Shown in pieces: positions 57,501 to 64,000 of a stretch of 64,000 bases of DNA; positions within the stretch are counted from its first letter, which is position 1, and each line of letters begins with the position of its first letter. The position numbers and the translations under genes were made by a program. Origin of the DNA: Diplolepis rosae (taxonomy: Eukaryota > Arthropoda > Insecta > Hymenoptera > Diplolepididae); the NCBI GenBank assembly GCA_030998225.1, contig JAPYXD010000710.1, forward strand, positions 20,806,001-20,870,000, written 5' to 3'. Below the pieces are notes generated by a model. That model saw nothing but the letters and a program-made list of their open reading frames with translations, was not told the DNA's origin and did not search any database.

Positions 57501-58442
57501 TTTCAGTTTGCTAAAAAATGGACGCTTCAGATTCGTCAAATTCGTCAGATGACGAAAATTTCGATCCAAATACAATTATTGAAAGGAATTTTGAAGCTGA
57601 AATGCATTTGGTTGTTAAGAATTTGTTACCTAATAAATCACGTGCACAATATGAGACTGCATATGCAAAATTGTTAAAATACATACATGACAACAAAGCA
57701 CCTATAATAATTATAATATTATATATTATATAATATTATAATAATAATCAATAATTATTATCATCCACGTAACTATAAAAAAAAATAATAATGTATAATC
57801 AAATATAATTGATTGAATGAAGTTTGTAATAAAAAAATTGTGTTCAAATTATTTAAATGCTTTTTGAAAGTGCATAATTTATAGTATTTTTAAATATTTT
57901 ATTTTCCAAAAGGATTTGACAATCATTTTTTTTAACGTAAAAGACCTCACCTCCTATCTCATATTTATATTATTATTATTTTATATTTCTATTATTTATA
58001 GCGATCTTTACGCTGGGTATGGTACAAAAAAGTATATTGCACTTGCCTTCAAAGCCCTACAGTTTTGCGTGCGCATGTGGCGCCTCACTACGCTCGGCAC
58101 CACAACTAACGCACGCAAATACTGTAGCACTTTAAAGCCTACGTGCATAATATACTATTACTCGTGTCATTACTGCCCTCGCTTTGCTCAAGCATCAAAC
58201 TTCACACTCGCAAAATAAAATTTGTTTTTCCTAGCTGCACAATATACTATTGTTTACAAAAATTACTCAGCACGGAAATGTTCAAACTAGGCATTTCAAA
58301 TTTTGATTAATTTTTTGGCTTCGAATTTTTAAGTATGTAAAAATTTTCATGTATTTTTTATCCTTATGCCAGTCAAATACTTACGATCGGAATAAGCGAC
58401 AGCTATAAGTGTCCAAATTACTGCCGTATTCAGAATCTTCAT
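52378..58442 (-). CDS. Secreted serine protease homolog (S1 fold, catalytically dead), 4 exons, 288 aa
   Basis: The four exons (58442-58385, 55096-54777, 53550-53299, 52614-52378) join at GT-AG junctions in phases 1, 0 and 0 into 288 residues. Residues 1-18 are a signal peptide. SK|IINGE (28-34) marks the usual activation cleavage. YICTGAFVSASRVITAATHV (53-72) holds the catalytic His at 71. The Asp position is Asn (AHNIAKV, Asn121). GWGS is at 155-158. The GDSGGP motif reads GDEGDP (211-216), so Glu213 replaces the nucleophile. The S1-pocket Asp becomes Ala207, and the Cys partners at chymotrypsin positions 58, 191 and 220 are absent. PNVYTETITYAKFI closes the fold. Such homologs usually act as binding or cofactor proteins in insect immunity, digestion or secretions; which applies here is unknown. 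There is no clip domain. An acidic Ser/Asp-rich tail (256-288) is unusual. No frameshift or stop is seen. Confidence 0.9.
52666..53038. mobile_element. CACTA-like MITE in intron 3 (TSD CA)
   Basis: Third member of the TTTGATTGAATCAAAG family, more diverged: ends CCCTCAGAAAAAAAT and the reverse complement of CATTGAGAAAAAATATTTG, CA on both sides (52664-52665, 53039-53040). Interior words AATATCTTTAAACCAAATAA and TTTGACCATATATCAATGCA match 39689-40050 and 55293-55673. It fills more than half of the 684-base intron 3. Confidence 0.7.
53299..53550 (-). CDS. Serine protease homolog, exon 3
   Basis: 84 codons (residues 127-210) between acceptor TTTATCTTAG and donor GCT|GTAAGT, phase 0 at both ends. 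Carries the central S1 landmark EAIVAGWGSTHVSG, the pair Cys183 (AYCGRI) and Cys197 (STICAI) corresponding to the 168-182 disulfide, and ends ALSA where active proteases have the S1-pocket Asp and Cys191. Confidence 0.9.
53780..53870 (-). repeat. Fragment of the 39330-39688 minisatellite region, in intron 2
   Basis: CTCTGTGGATAGTTAAGCTG, AACATAAAA and CATGTCGAAAAATTTTT-like words match the reverse complement of 39375-39440 in order. This shows the flank of the minisatellite is itself a dispersed repeat. Confidence 0.5.
53959..54367. mobile_element. 409-bp GC-rich MITE in intron 2
   Basis: Ends CCCGTGCAGAAATT and its exact reverse complement are inverted. The interior is rich in GGCCCGATCGG and CCAGATCGGG words on either side of an AT-rich centre (54060-54200). 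CA lies on both sides (53957-53958, 54368-54369), which may be a 2-bp duplication. Superfamily not determined. Confidence 0.7.
54533..54582. repeat. (AT)25 microsatellite in intron 2
   Basis: An uninterrupted run of about 50 alternating A and T, the longest simple repeat in the window. Confidence 0.95.
54777..55096 (-). CDS. Serine protease homolog, exon 2
   Basis: 320 bases between acceptor CTTTTTTTCAG and donor GAT|GTGAGT. It completes codon 20 and encodes residues 21-126: a short pro-region, the IINGE new N-terminus after Lys29, Cys55 (chymotrypsin 42), the TAATH catalytic-His motif, and HNIAKV with Asn in place of the catalytic Asp. The expected Cys next to the His is Val, so Cys55 lacks its usual partner. 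Confidence 0.9.
55293..55673. mobile_element. CACTA-like MITE in intron 1 (TSD TT)
   Basis: Ends CACTCAGAAAAAATATTTG and the reverse complement of CACTGAGAAAAAAGATTTG; TT on both sides (55291-55292, 55674-55675). Arms and centre are close to 39689-40050 (GACCATATATCAATGCATTA). The minus frame 55296-55490 lies inside it and is not a gene. Confidence 0.85.
55869..56378. mobile_element. 510-bp element in intron 1 with TTCGTCATGTTAAGTGAC ends
   Basis: The left end TTCGTCATGTTAAGTGAC and the right end, its reverse complement, are inverted; both are followed inside by a GC-rich CGCGGTGTATA or CGGCGTGTATA phrase. Between them on the minus strand is an ~86-codon frame (56290-56030) ending KIFVGKNIVNSNHLMYCSIT and SSDLFGSSHEIK. 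Its composition looks protein-like and resembles, from memory only, the region before SWIM zinc fingers in transposon-associated proteins. I give that little weight. Confidence 0.6.
56650..56769. mobile_element. CACTA-like remnant in intron 1
   Basis: Begins CATGGAGAACC (decayed CACGGAGAAAC), ends GGATTTCTCCGTG. The interior ATTCTAAAAAATATTAGG is the reverse complement of the right part of 45020-45346 and 13074-14593. Flanks TA and CA do not match. Confidence 0.55.
57518..57733 (+). pseudogene. Possible tyrosine-recombinase N-terminal fragment
   Basis: The 71-codon frame starts MDASDSSNSSDDENFDPNT, an acidic Ser/Asp start. It then reads NLLPNKSRAQYETAYAKLLK, a pattern I recall from N-terminal core-binding (SAM-like) domains of Crypton-like tyrosine recombinases in invertebrates, where P-x-KS-x-x-x-Y-x-x-x-Y recurs. 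It runs out into TA-rich sequence after about 64 residues, so the catalytic domain is missing. Alternative: an unrelated short protein. A direct comparison with recombinase families would decide. Confidence 0.45.
58031..58148. repeat. Inverted repeat with ~47-bp arms inside the 1.2-kb element
   Basis: AGTATATTGCACTTGCC, then CCCTACAGTTTTGCGTGCG on the left; the right arm carries CGCACGCAAATACTGTAG, then AAAGCCTACGTGCATAATAT. The loop (about 58076-58108) is TGTGGCGCCTCACTACGCTC-like. Confidence 0.7.
58385..58442 (-). CDS. Serine protease homolog, exon 1 (signal peptide)
   Basis: 58 bases from ATG (58442-58440) to donor C|GTAAGT. The peptide MKILNTAVIWTLIAVAYSD is a textbook signal sequence: Lys at position 2, hydrophobic core, small residues before a likely cleavage after Ser18. 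This ATG is chosen because it gives the signal peptide, joins exon 2 in frame across a phase-1 intron, and lies about 55 bases downstream of a predicted start site. Confidence 0.85.
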
Positions 58443-58489
58443 TTTAAAATATTCAAAGAAACTCTTGCAAATTTTTTATTAAGTGTGCG

Positions 58490-58525
58490 ATTTAATGAGC
58501 CGAGATCATTGACTTTTATATAATT
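58490..58525 (-). promoter_or_regulatory. Predicted core promoter of the serine protease homolog
   Basis: On the minus strand TATATAAAAG (about 58522-58513) is followed some 25 bases later by an initiator-like CTCATT whose A is at 58496. This would place the transcription start there and give a 5' UTR of about 54 bases. Spacing and both motifs fit a focused insect promoter of the kind common in highly expressed secreted-protein genes. Prediction only. Confidence 0.55.
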
Positions 58526-58754
58526 AGAAGCAAGGAATATTCCCAACCCGCTGTTGCAACTATACTTTGATTCTAAAAGCATACTTATATAACATCATCA
58601 GCTGAATATATATGAAGTAAATAGTTTTGTGGATACAACTCTAATAAACCCATCAGTAGGATGTTAACTTATCTCGATCACCAAAAAGACAAGATATAGT
58701 GTATTGTGTTGCAATGAGCTAAGGCACGTGTTTCGGATCAAGGACCTTTGGAAC

Positions 58755-58950
58755 AAATAGTATATTGTGCAACTAGGGAAAACAAATTTTGTTTTACGAG
58801 TGTGAAGTTTGATGCCCGAGCAAAGTGAGAGTAATGACCACACGAGTAAAATTAATGTTTTTCCCGTGTCGCACACGATTTTATTTTCTACGGGGTCAAA
58901 AAATGGATTTATTTGCCTCGCACAGTACAATAAAATCCAATTTATGACCC
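58755..58950 (-). mobile_element. Short element, minus-strand copy of the 48359-48554 family
   Basis: Read on the minus strand it starts GGGTCATAAATTGGATTTTA, contains ATCGTGTGCGACACGGGAAA and AACTTCACACTCGTAAAACA, and ends GTTGCACAATATACTAT. It is the closest sister of 48359-48554 and lies about 230 bases upstream of the serine protease homolog's predicted start site. Frame 58664-58930 overlaps it and is not a gene. Confidence 0.75.
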
Positions 58951-58964
58951 GTTAGTTGAAAATA

Positions 58965-59190
58965 TAAATTAATTTGATTTTAAGAAAACACCATTTAGCC
59001 TTTTAAATGAAAGAAATTATTTTCTTAAAATTATTTATTTGATTCAAATACAAAACTTAAGAAACAATTTATGTAATTTTATTGCCTTGAATGAAGACAA
59101 TTTTTTCATTAAATTAAAGAAAATATTTCTGTTAATCAAATTGCACATGTATTTATGTGACTGCGCAGACATTCATTTCTTAAATTCAAT
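58965..59190. repeat. AT-rich repeat related to 36320-36500
   Basis: TTGATTCAAATACA, AAATTAAAGAAAATATTTC and GTGACTGCGCAGACATTCAT match 36355-36500 in order, with small gaps. Confidence 0.5.
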
Positions 59191-59194
59191 AAAA

Positions 59195-59350
59195 AAAATC
59201 TGCCCGCTTTGCGGGCACATTCTCATCGCGCGCTTCGCGCGCAGATCGCTTCGCTCACAAGTTTGAGCGCGCCTAAGGCGCGCGATTCGATCGTCGCGCT
59301 TCGCGCTCCGTTCTTTCTGGACCTCGCGCTTCGCGCTCGGTCTTGTGCTC
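59195..59350. repeat. GC-rich hairpin island (REP-like)
   Basis: A string of short perfect palindromes: CCCGCTTTGCGGG, GCGCGCTTCGCGCGC, GAGCGCGCCTAAGGCGCGC, CGCGCTTCGCGC and CTCGCGCTTCGCGCTC. The left part matches 10115-10235 on the other strand. Frames on both strands (59039-59266, 59173-59361) are by-products of GC richness. Confidence 0.8.
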
Positions 59351-59389
59351 TTCGCATACATTTAAGTTTATTTCTTATATTTTGATACT

Positions 59390-60600
59390 GAAGCTCAAAC
59401 CAATTTTATAATAATATTACAGATGATGTGAATTACACATTTTCTCAAAGTCACTGAATTTCTTTTTGAATTTAAGTGAAACAGGAAATTCAATTTACTT
59501 AAGGCTCTATCGGCCTTAAGGAACACATTCTTATGACACTCGCGCTCGATTTTCTGTATACATTTCAGTATAACTTTTTAATAAATTACATGATTAAAAT
59601 AATTTACTTTCTTCCACATACCTAAAAAGGAAAAACAATCGTAGACTTTATTTAAGGAAACGATTTTGCAGAACAACGCTTATTTCGTATCTCACATATT
59701 TTGGTGAAAAAAATCGAATTTTTTCAATATTAAAAATCAAAACATAAAATATACATCCTGTCCCGAAATTTCTTTATTAGAATTTGTAGACCTCATTTAG
59801 GCAAACAATTCTCCATCTAAATGTTTTTTTTGTATCTCACATATTTTGTCTAAAAAATGGAATTTTTTCATTTTTATCGTATTTTTTGGAATTGAAACGA
59901 AAAATATATCTTTTATCAGAAACTGTGTCAGACAAAATTTGTAGATCTTTTTGAAACGAACAACTTTGTATTCTTACGTTTTTTTGGTATTTCCAATATT
60001 ATTCTTAAAAAATTCAATTTTGGATATTCAATAGTTTTTTTTTTAATTAAAAAGAAAAATATGCATCTTATGAAAAAATGTTATAATTCAAATTTGTAGG
60101 TCTTTATGTATTCAATAATATTGTATCATATCGTTTTTTCGTATCTCGTATAATTTAACTGGAAAATGGAATTTTGATATTGACTTTTTTCGAATTTGAA
60201 TATGCTGTAACATTTCTAATTTTGATTTAATCAAAAAATGTTATTAGGATAATTTGTAGAGATTTATGAGCACTATCAAAAACCAGGATTGGAATTTTTG
60301 ATTTTTTCAAAAAATTATTTTCAAAAACACAAAAGTAGTGCTCCATCCCTCAATTTTGATTGGATGTGGCTGGTTAACGAACTTGTCCTTACTTTTTCGG
60401 CTCCGATAAAGTGTACCAAAGCTCAATTCAATCTGATAATTCTATCGAGAGTTATGCCGCACACGACCTACAGACAGACAGACAGACAGACAGACACTTT
60501 CGTAAAAACCATTTTTTCTGACTCAGGGGGTCTCAAATCGTAAAGATTTGATGAAAATTTCGAAAGTCATTTTTCACATAAAACCAATACCTTCTCATCC
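59390..60600 (+). repeat. Dispersed repeat of ~130-bp units with a (GACA)n tail
   Basis: About five degenerate units between 59620 and 60290 each contain a TTTGTAGACCT-like word, a CGTATCTCACATATTTT-like word and an A/T-rich AAAAATCGAATTTTTT-like word. After them comes a less degenerate block (60290-60540) with TGGATGTGGCTGGTTAACGA, (ACAG)6 at 60471-60496 and TCAAATCGTAAAGATTTGAT. The reverse orientation occurs at 14596-15084, and the last word also at 12925-12970. No protein recognised. Confidence 0.6.
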
Positions 60601-60738
60601 ATGATGAGAATGTAAAAAACAATCCAATTTCTTTAAATCAAAGAAACTTTTCTTTGACCGTACAGTAATGCAGTAATATCAATGATATGTATAAATATGG
60701 TACTTACTCGGTGGAAAATTGACATCCTTACTGCCGCT

Positions 60739-60983
60739 CAGTGGCGTAGCTTCACCCTGCGGGGCTCAGGTGGAAAATTTCTTTGAAGCCCCCCTAACCA
60801 TATCATATCATCGTATATCTACATTGAAAGTTGAAAATATACAATAAAATCAATACAATAAAATTAAAAATCGAAAATTTAAGTGGAAGGAGCAATCTAT
60901 AGATGGCTTAAGAATTTGGGGGCCCCTGAGTTAGGGGGCTCCGGTGATTGCCACCTGCAACAGCCCCGGTAACTACGCCACTG
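60739..60983. mobile_element. hAT-like MITE with decayed 8-bp duplication
   Basis: Ends CAGTGGCGTAGCTTCACC and the reverse complement of CAGTGGCGTAGTTACC are inverted. The flanking octamers CTGCCGCT (60731-60738) and TTACCGTT (60984-60991) differ only by transitions at three positions, as expected for an aged hAT duplication. GGGGGCCCCTGAG and GAAGCCCCCC add inner complementarity. Non-coding. Confidence 0.75.
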
Positions 60984-60991
60984 TTACCGTT

Positions 60992-61441
60992 CTACAGGGA
61001 CTCGAAGTACTTCTTTAGTGCGTCTTTTGCAAGAAACGATTTTGTCTATCCCTTCGAAACTTCAATATCCATTTTAGTATGCAAATAAAAATAAAAGAAT
61101 TGACGAAAAAATATCCCGACCAAATTACACTTTTATTCTAAATATTATTATATTCCATGGGGTATATAGTGTGATTTCCTAAGTTTCTATTTTATTAATT
61201 TTTTGTTACAATGTGTGAAAAATTTCTAAAACCTCTGAAATTATTATTTTCTTCCATATTCCTGGCTACATATCTATTATTAGAAAGATTTAATATCATA
61301 TTTTAAAGCAGAAATATTTTTTTTCCTCACTAATTATAACTTCAAGATAATAAGAATAGCTTTTCATGTGTCCCCAGACTTTAATCCCATTGTTTGTTAT
61401 TATGTCTAGAGCTCAATTTAAATAATTGATAATAATGTTGA
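60992..61441. other. No gene seen
   Basis: AT-rich DNA between the hAT-like MITE and the next TTAA element. Confidence 0.5.
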
Positions 61442-61445
61442 TTAA

Positions 61446-62289
61446 GGTAGTTTAAATACACAAAAATTAGACCTCAGGCAAAAATAGATAATTTTGCTTT
61501 CAAGAATATAGCAATATTATTCTTACCAAATTTTAAAAAATTATGCGATTCTAATAAATCACGAATCATTTTTTCAGAGAAAAGATTTCCCACAACTTCA
61601 TTGTTTCTGATTTCACTTTTACAAGAAAAAGATTCCCTAGAACTTAACCATTTCCAATTTTCAAAAATGAATAAATTATTATCAAATTCAGCAATTTGTT
61701 TATAAAAATTTCGTTTTTGAAAATATTTTTTTTTAATGTTTTCAGCCATTAAAGAATTTATTTTTAAAAATCAGAAACAGTGAAGTTGTGGGAAATATTT
61801 TCTCTGAAAAAATGATTCATGATTTATTGGAATCGCATAATTTTTTAAAATTTGGTAGGAAGCGATAAAAAAAAGTTGGGTAAAAAATAAAATTGATTTC
61901 AAATTAATTAGGTGAGTTTGAAATTTTTGTCACCGCCTACATTATCGGAGGTTCACTAGGCGCGATATAAGGAGATCTTCCTGTGGAGAATTAGATGTCG
62001 GACGCCTGTGTAGCTCAGTGGTTAGAGCAGTCAACCGGCAATCGAAAGACCTGGGCTCGAATCCCAGCGCAGTCGAAAGCGTCTTTTTTTCCACGGAAAT
62101 ATTTTCAAATTCTTTAATATTTGAAAAAATAAAATTTATTAATAAAATTAATTTTCTGTGTTTCAAATTTTTTTCATGCAAATTAATCTTTTCTCTTCCA
62201 AAATAGCCCTTCAATAATAATATTGCTATTCTTGAAAGTAAAATTATCTACTTTTGTCTCAGATCTAATTTTCGTGGATGAAAACTACC
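61446..62289. mobile_element. TTAA-flanked GGTAGT element carrying a SINE
   Basis: Left GGTAGTTTAAATACAC after TTAA (61442-61445); right end ACTACC at 62284-62289 followed by TTAA (62290-62293). The interior follows 7185-7826, except for the insertion at 61895-62123. Frames 61474-61749 and 61942-62214 lie within it and are not genes. Confidence 0.8.
61895..62123 (+). mobile_element. Full-length tRNA-like SINE with 13-bp target duplication
   Basis: AAAAAATAAAATT occurs immediately before (61882-61894) and after (62124-62136), and the empty site reads AAAAAATAAAATTTATT in the related element at 29640. The SINE runs 5' block (GATTTCAAATTAATTAGGTG, then GCCTACATTATCGGAGGTTC), tRNA-like core with A-box TAGCTCAGTGG and B-box GGGCTCGAATCCC (about 62000-62082), a T7 run, and an AT-rich tail. 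This copy fixes the family's ends. Confidence 0.85.
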
Positions 62290-62293
62290 TTAA

Positions 62294-62728
62294 GGTGTTA
62301 GTCGCAGTCGGAATTTTCAAATTAAAATTTTTGGATTTTTACGTATTCTTATAATGTAAAGCCTTGGAAATATGATCTTCAAATTTGAATTCGATCCAAG
62401 CAAAATTGACTGAGCAATATTAGTAAAGAAACAAAAATTTCATTCACAAGTAAGCTATACTCAAAACTTTGAATGCATTTTTCTCGAAACCACGTGTTTT
62501 AAATCGGTGACTACGATTACTCGAAAATCGCTTAAACGATTCACTTCAAACTCGATAGGCCTCTTTGATATATAAAATTACGGTGCCTCATCGTAGATTT
62601 TTTTTCATTCAAAATATTTTCTTCAATTTACAAAAAACAGATGACTTTTTTGAGAAAATCGAACGTCTAAGTTTGACCTTTCACCATTTTGTAAAAAAAA
62701 ATTTTTCTTCTTCTAACTGCGACTAACC
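62294..62728. mobile_element. Probable TTAA-type element with GTTAGTCGCAGT ends
   Basis: GGTGTTAGTCGCAGTC follows TTAA at the left; at the right the reverse complement reads GGTTAGTCGCAGTTAG. The right flank is ATTTAT rather than TTAA, so either the duplication has decayed or the ends are slightly misplaced. It starts exactly at the right TTAA of the previous element. Confidence 0.55.
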
Positions 62729-63660
62729 ATTTATAAACACCATGACTGCATCATGTTGCAACTGGACCCGGATCATACGATATTATATGGCTTCGAAATT
62801 GAGTAGAATCATCTCAAAACAGTTACCACTTTTGAAAAAAAATTCCAATTATACACTTGAATAAAGTTGATATCTTTATGGATTGTATATTTAACGACTA
62901 GCGTAGGTAGAGAATAATTCCCCTCGTTTGATTCAGTTTGATTTGGTAATCTAACACAAAAATAATATGCACATGGGTGTTCGGCAGATGAAACCATTAG
63001 CGGAGCAGTAAACGTCTGTTTAATGAAGCCATCACTAAAATAATGACTGCAACTTCTCCAATGAAGCTTATCCGGAATTTACGGTTTAACCCTGGATGCA
63101 AAGGTCGTCGCCCGATCTTTCAGTCTTCCTTACTCAGATTCTTAGGAGAGATTCAACCTTGCGATTCCCATGTGCATGAATTCAGCAATATATGGTTGCA
63201 CACGTGTACGCGACTCGAACGCTCATCGAAACGATTCACCTAACGCCACGTTAATACGCGCTGATTACACCTGTGTAGCTAAGGACTGCACCGGGTTGTG
63301 AGATAGTTGGAGAACTATACGTGCCAGGTGCAACACAGTACCTCCGTTACTATAGATATAGACATATCTTCTGGATGGTATGCGGATACTGTGGATACGG
63401 ATGTATATGCTAATTCACCAACTCGATAGGAGAACTTTGTCGGAAGGTGTCGAGTTCAGAGAACAAGGTACTGGTAGTCAAAATTAATTTAGAGACGCTC
63501 TTCCTTAAACATTACGTACTTTCAGTTTATACATAGGTTTCAACGAAAGTGGATATGTAATACAAGACTTTCAAGGTGTTGTGCAAACTTTACCTGCATA
63601 ACAATCCTCTGGAATGATGTTTGCAATCTAAAGATATAATCAATCAGTCTATTAATTGTT
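62729..63660. other. No gene I can support
   Basis: GC-richer between 63040 and 63480 with a 66-codon plus frame (63043-63243) without recognisable motif. It could hold regulatory or exon sequence for a gene beyond the window, but nothing in it says so. Confidence 0.4.
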
Positions 63661-64000
63661 ATTATTCTGTGAGCCAACTAAATATTACTACTGTGGTCAA
63701 AAACTAAGGTGAATTTTGTTATAAAATGAAAAATCTTTATTTATCTATCCAAATCAATTTCATCCCCTTCAATGTAATCCCCTCCCCATATAATGCACTT
63801 ATGCCAACGTTTCTTCCAATCGTCGAAACACTTGTTAAATTCGATTTCCGGAATTGTCTTCAAAGCCTTCTTCGATTAGACTTGTATCTCTTGAATCGTG
63901 TTAAAGTGGTGTCCTCGGAGTGGTCTTTTGAGTTTGGGGAATAGCCAGAAGTCACACGGAGCCAAATCAGGCGAATATGGTGGTTGTGGAACGATATGCG
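63661..64000 (-). mobile_element. mariner transposon, 3' end, cut by window edge
   Basis: On the minus strand the transposase tail (64000-63741) is followed by a short 3' UTR and a candidate terminal repeat at about 63690-63722 (its plus-strand form CTGTGGTCAAAAACTAAGGT). The other end lies outside the window. Confidence 0.7.
63741..64000 (-). pseudogene. mariner transposase, C-terminal part, with in-frame stop
   Basis: The frame reads HIVPQPPYSPDLAPCDFWLF, the classic mariner signature containing the last catalytic Asp (in SPDLAPCD). It continues PKLKRPLRGHHFNTIQEIQ, then meets a stop codon (TAA at 63877-63875), and resumes in the same frame with SKKALKTIPEIEFNKCFDDW and KKRWHKCIIWGGDYIEGDE, the typical mariner end, before the true stop at 63743-63741. 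The stop makes this copy inactive. The N-terminal helix-turn-helix and first two catalytic Asp lie beyond the window. Confidence 0.9.

Larger units (their letters stand above)
57044..58252 (+). mobile_element. 1.2-kb element with shared ends and recombinase-like fragment (Crypton-like?)
   Basis: The left ~100 bases (CTCATAAAGTGCATATTAGT ... GTGTGCAACACGGGAAAAAA) and the right ~100 bases (ACTCGTGTCATTACTGCCCT ... GCACAATATACTAT) match the two halves of the ~195-bp elements at 48359-48554 and 58755-58950. So the short elements are deletion derivatives of something like this, or this gained a middle. The middle holds the frame at 57518-57733 and an inverted repeat at about 58031-58148. The absence of inverted ends fits Crypton-type elements but does not prove it. 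It lies in intron 1, antisense to the gene. Confidence 0.55.

Noticed and set aside
57511..57696. 61-codon minus-strand frame
   Set aside because: It is the complement of the recombinase-like plus-strand frame at 57518-57733 and lacks motifs of its own.

Overview
This is an AT-rich stretch of animal nuclear DNA, most likely from an insect and plausibly a hymenopteran. The insect placement rests on a short spliced gene with GT-AG introns, a TATA/initiator promoter and a short 5' UTR, on a mariner transposase tail, and on very dense families of short DNA transposons. There is no bacterial gene organisation, no CRISPR array and no rRNA. The order is an inference; nothing here proves the species.

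One host gene can be read completely. It lies on the minus strand at 52378-58442, with a predicted promoter reaching about 58525. Four exons (58442-58385, 55096-54777, 53550-53299, 52614-52378) join in frame into a 288-residue secreted protein of the chymotrypsin-like (S1) fold. It is a serine protease homolog, not an enzyme: the catalytic His is kept, the catalytic Asp is Asn, the nucleophile Ser is Glu, and the S1-pocket Asp and several disulfide cysteines are gone. It ends in an acidic Ser/Asp-rich tail. Its three introns are largely filled with transposon debris.

Nearly everything else that can be explained is mobile-element sequence, mostly non-autonomous and often palindromic. Recognisable groups are: (i) elements ending CAC(T/G/A)GAG-AAA with 2-bp duplications of varied sequence (TA, TG, AA, GA, TT, CA), which fits CACTA/EnSpm-type transposition better than Tc1/mariner; (ii) elements beginning GG and flanked by TTAA, one carrying a transposase fragment, which fit Kolobok; (iii) TA-flanked Tc1/mariner-like MITEs (CAGTACCGG, CAGTAGGGG and CTCTCTAAA families); (iv) a piggyBac-like TTAA element (CACTAG ends); (v) two hAT-like elements; (vi) a GGGGCCGTTCAC family with 3-bp duplications; (vii) a trio of elements sharing both ends, the long one holding a possible tyrosine-recombinase (Crypton-like) fragment; (viii) a tRNA-like SINE family; (ix) a mariner transposase tail at the right edge.

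Layout: 1-14600 repeats in otherwise featureless DNA; 15089-16899 a run of TTAA elements with the transposase fragment; 17003-19783 a palindrome, a SINE inverted pair and a TTAA element; 22195-26201 large TIR elements and two fused mariner-like elements; 28002-28140 one GC-rich candidate exon of unknown nature; 30836-33144 hAT, TA-MITE and a near-perfect palindrome; 36164-40050 palindromes and a minisatellite; 41810-45843 mixed MITEs and a nested piggyBac-like element; 47024-47773 an unusual P-Q-P'-Q' interleaved inverted repeat; 52378-58525 the serine protease homolog gene; 58755-62728 more repeats, a GC-rich hairpin island and a SINE with a clear target duplication; 63661-64000 mariner. Several nested insertions can be ordered because an uninterrupted copy of the host repeat occurs elsewhere in the window.
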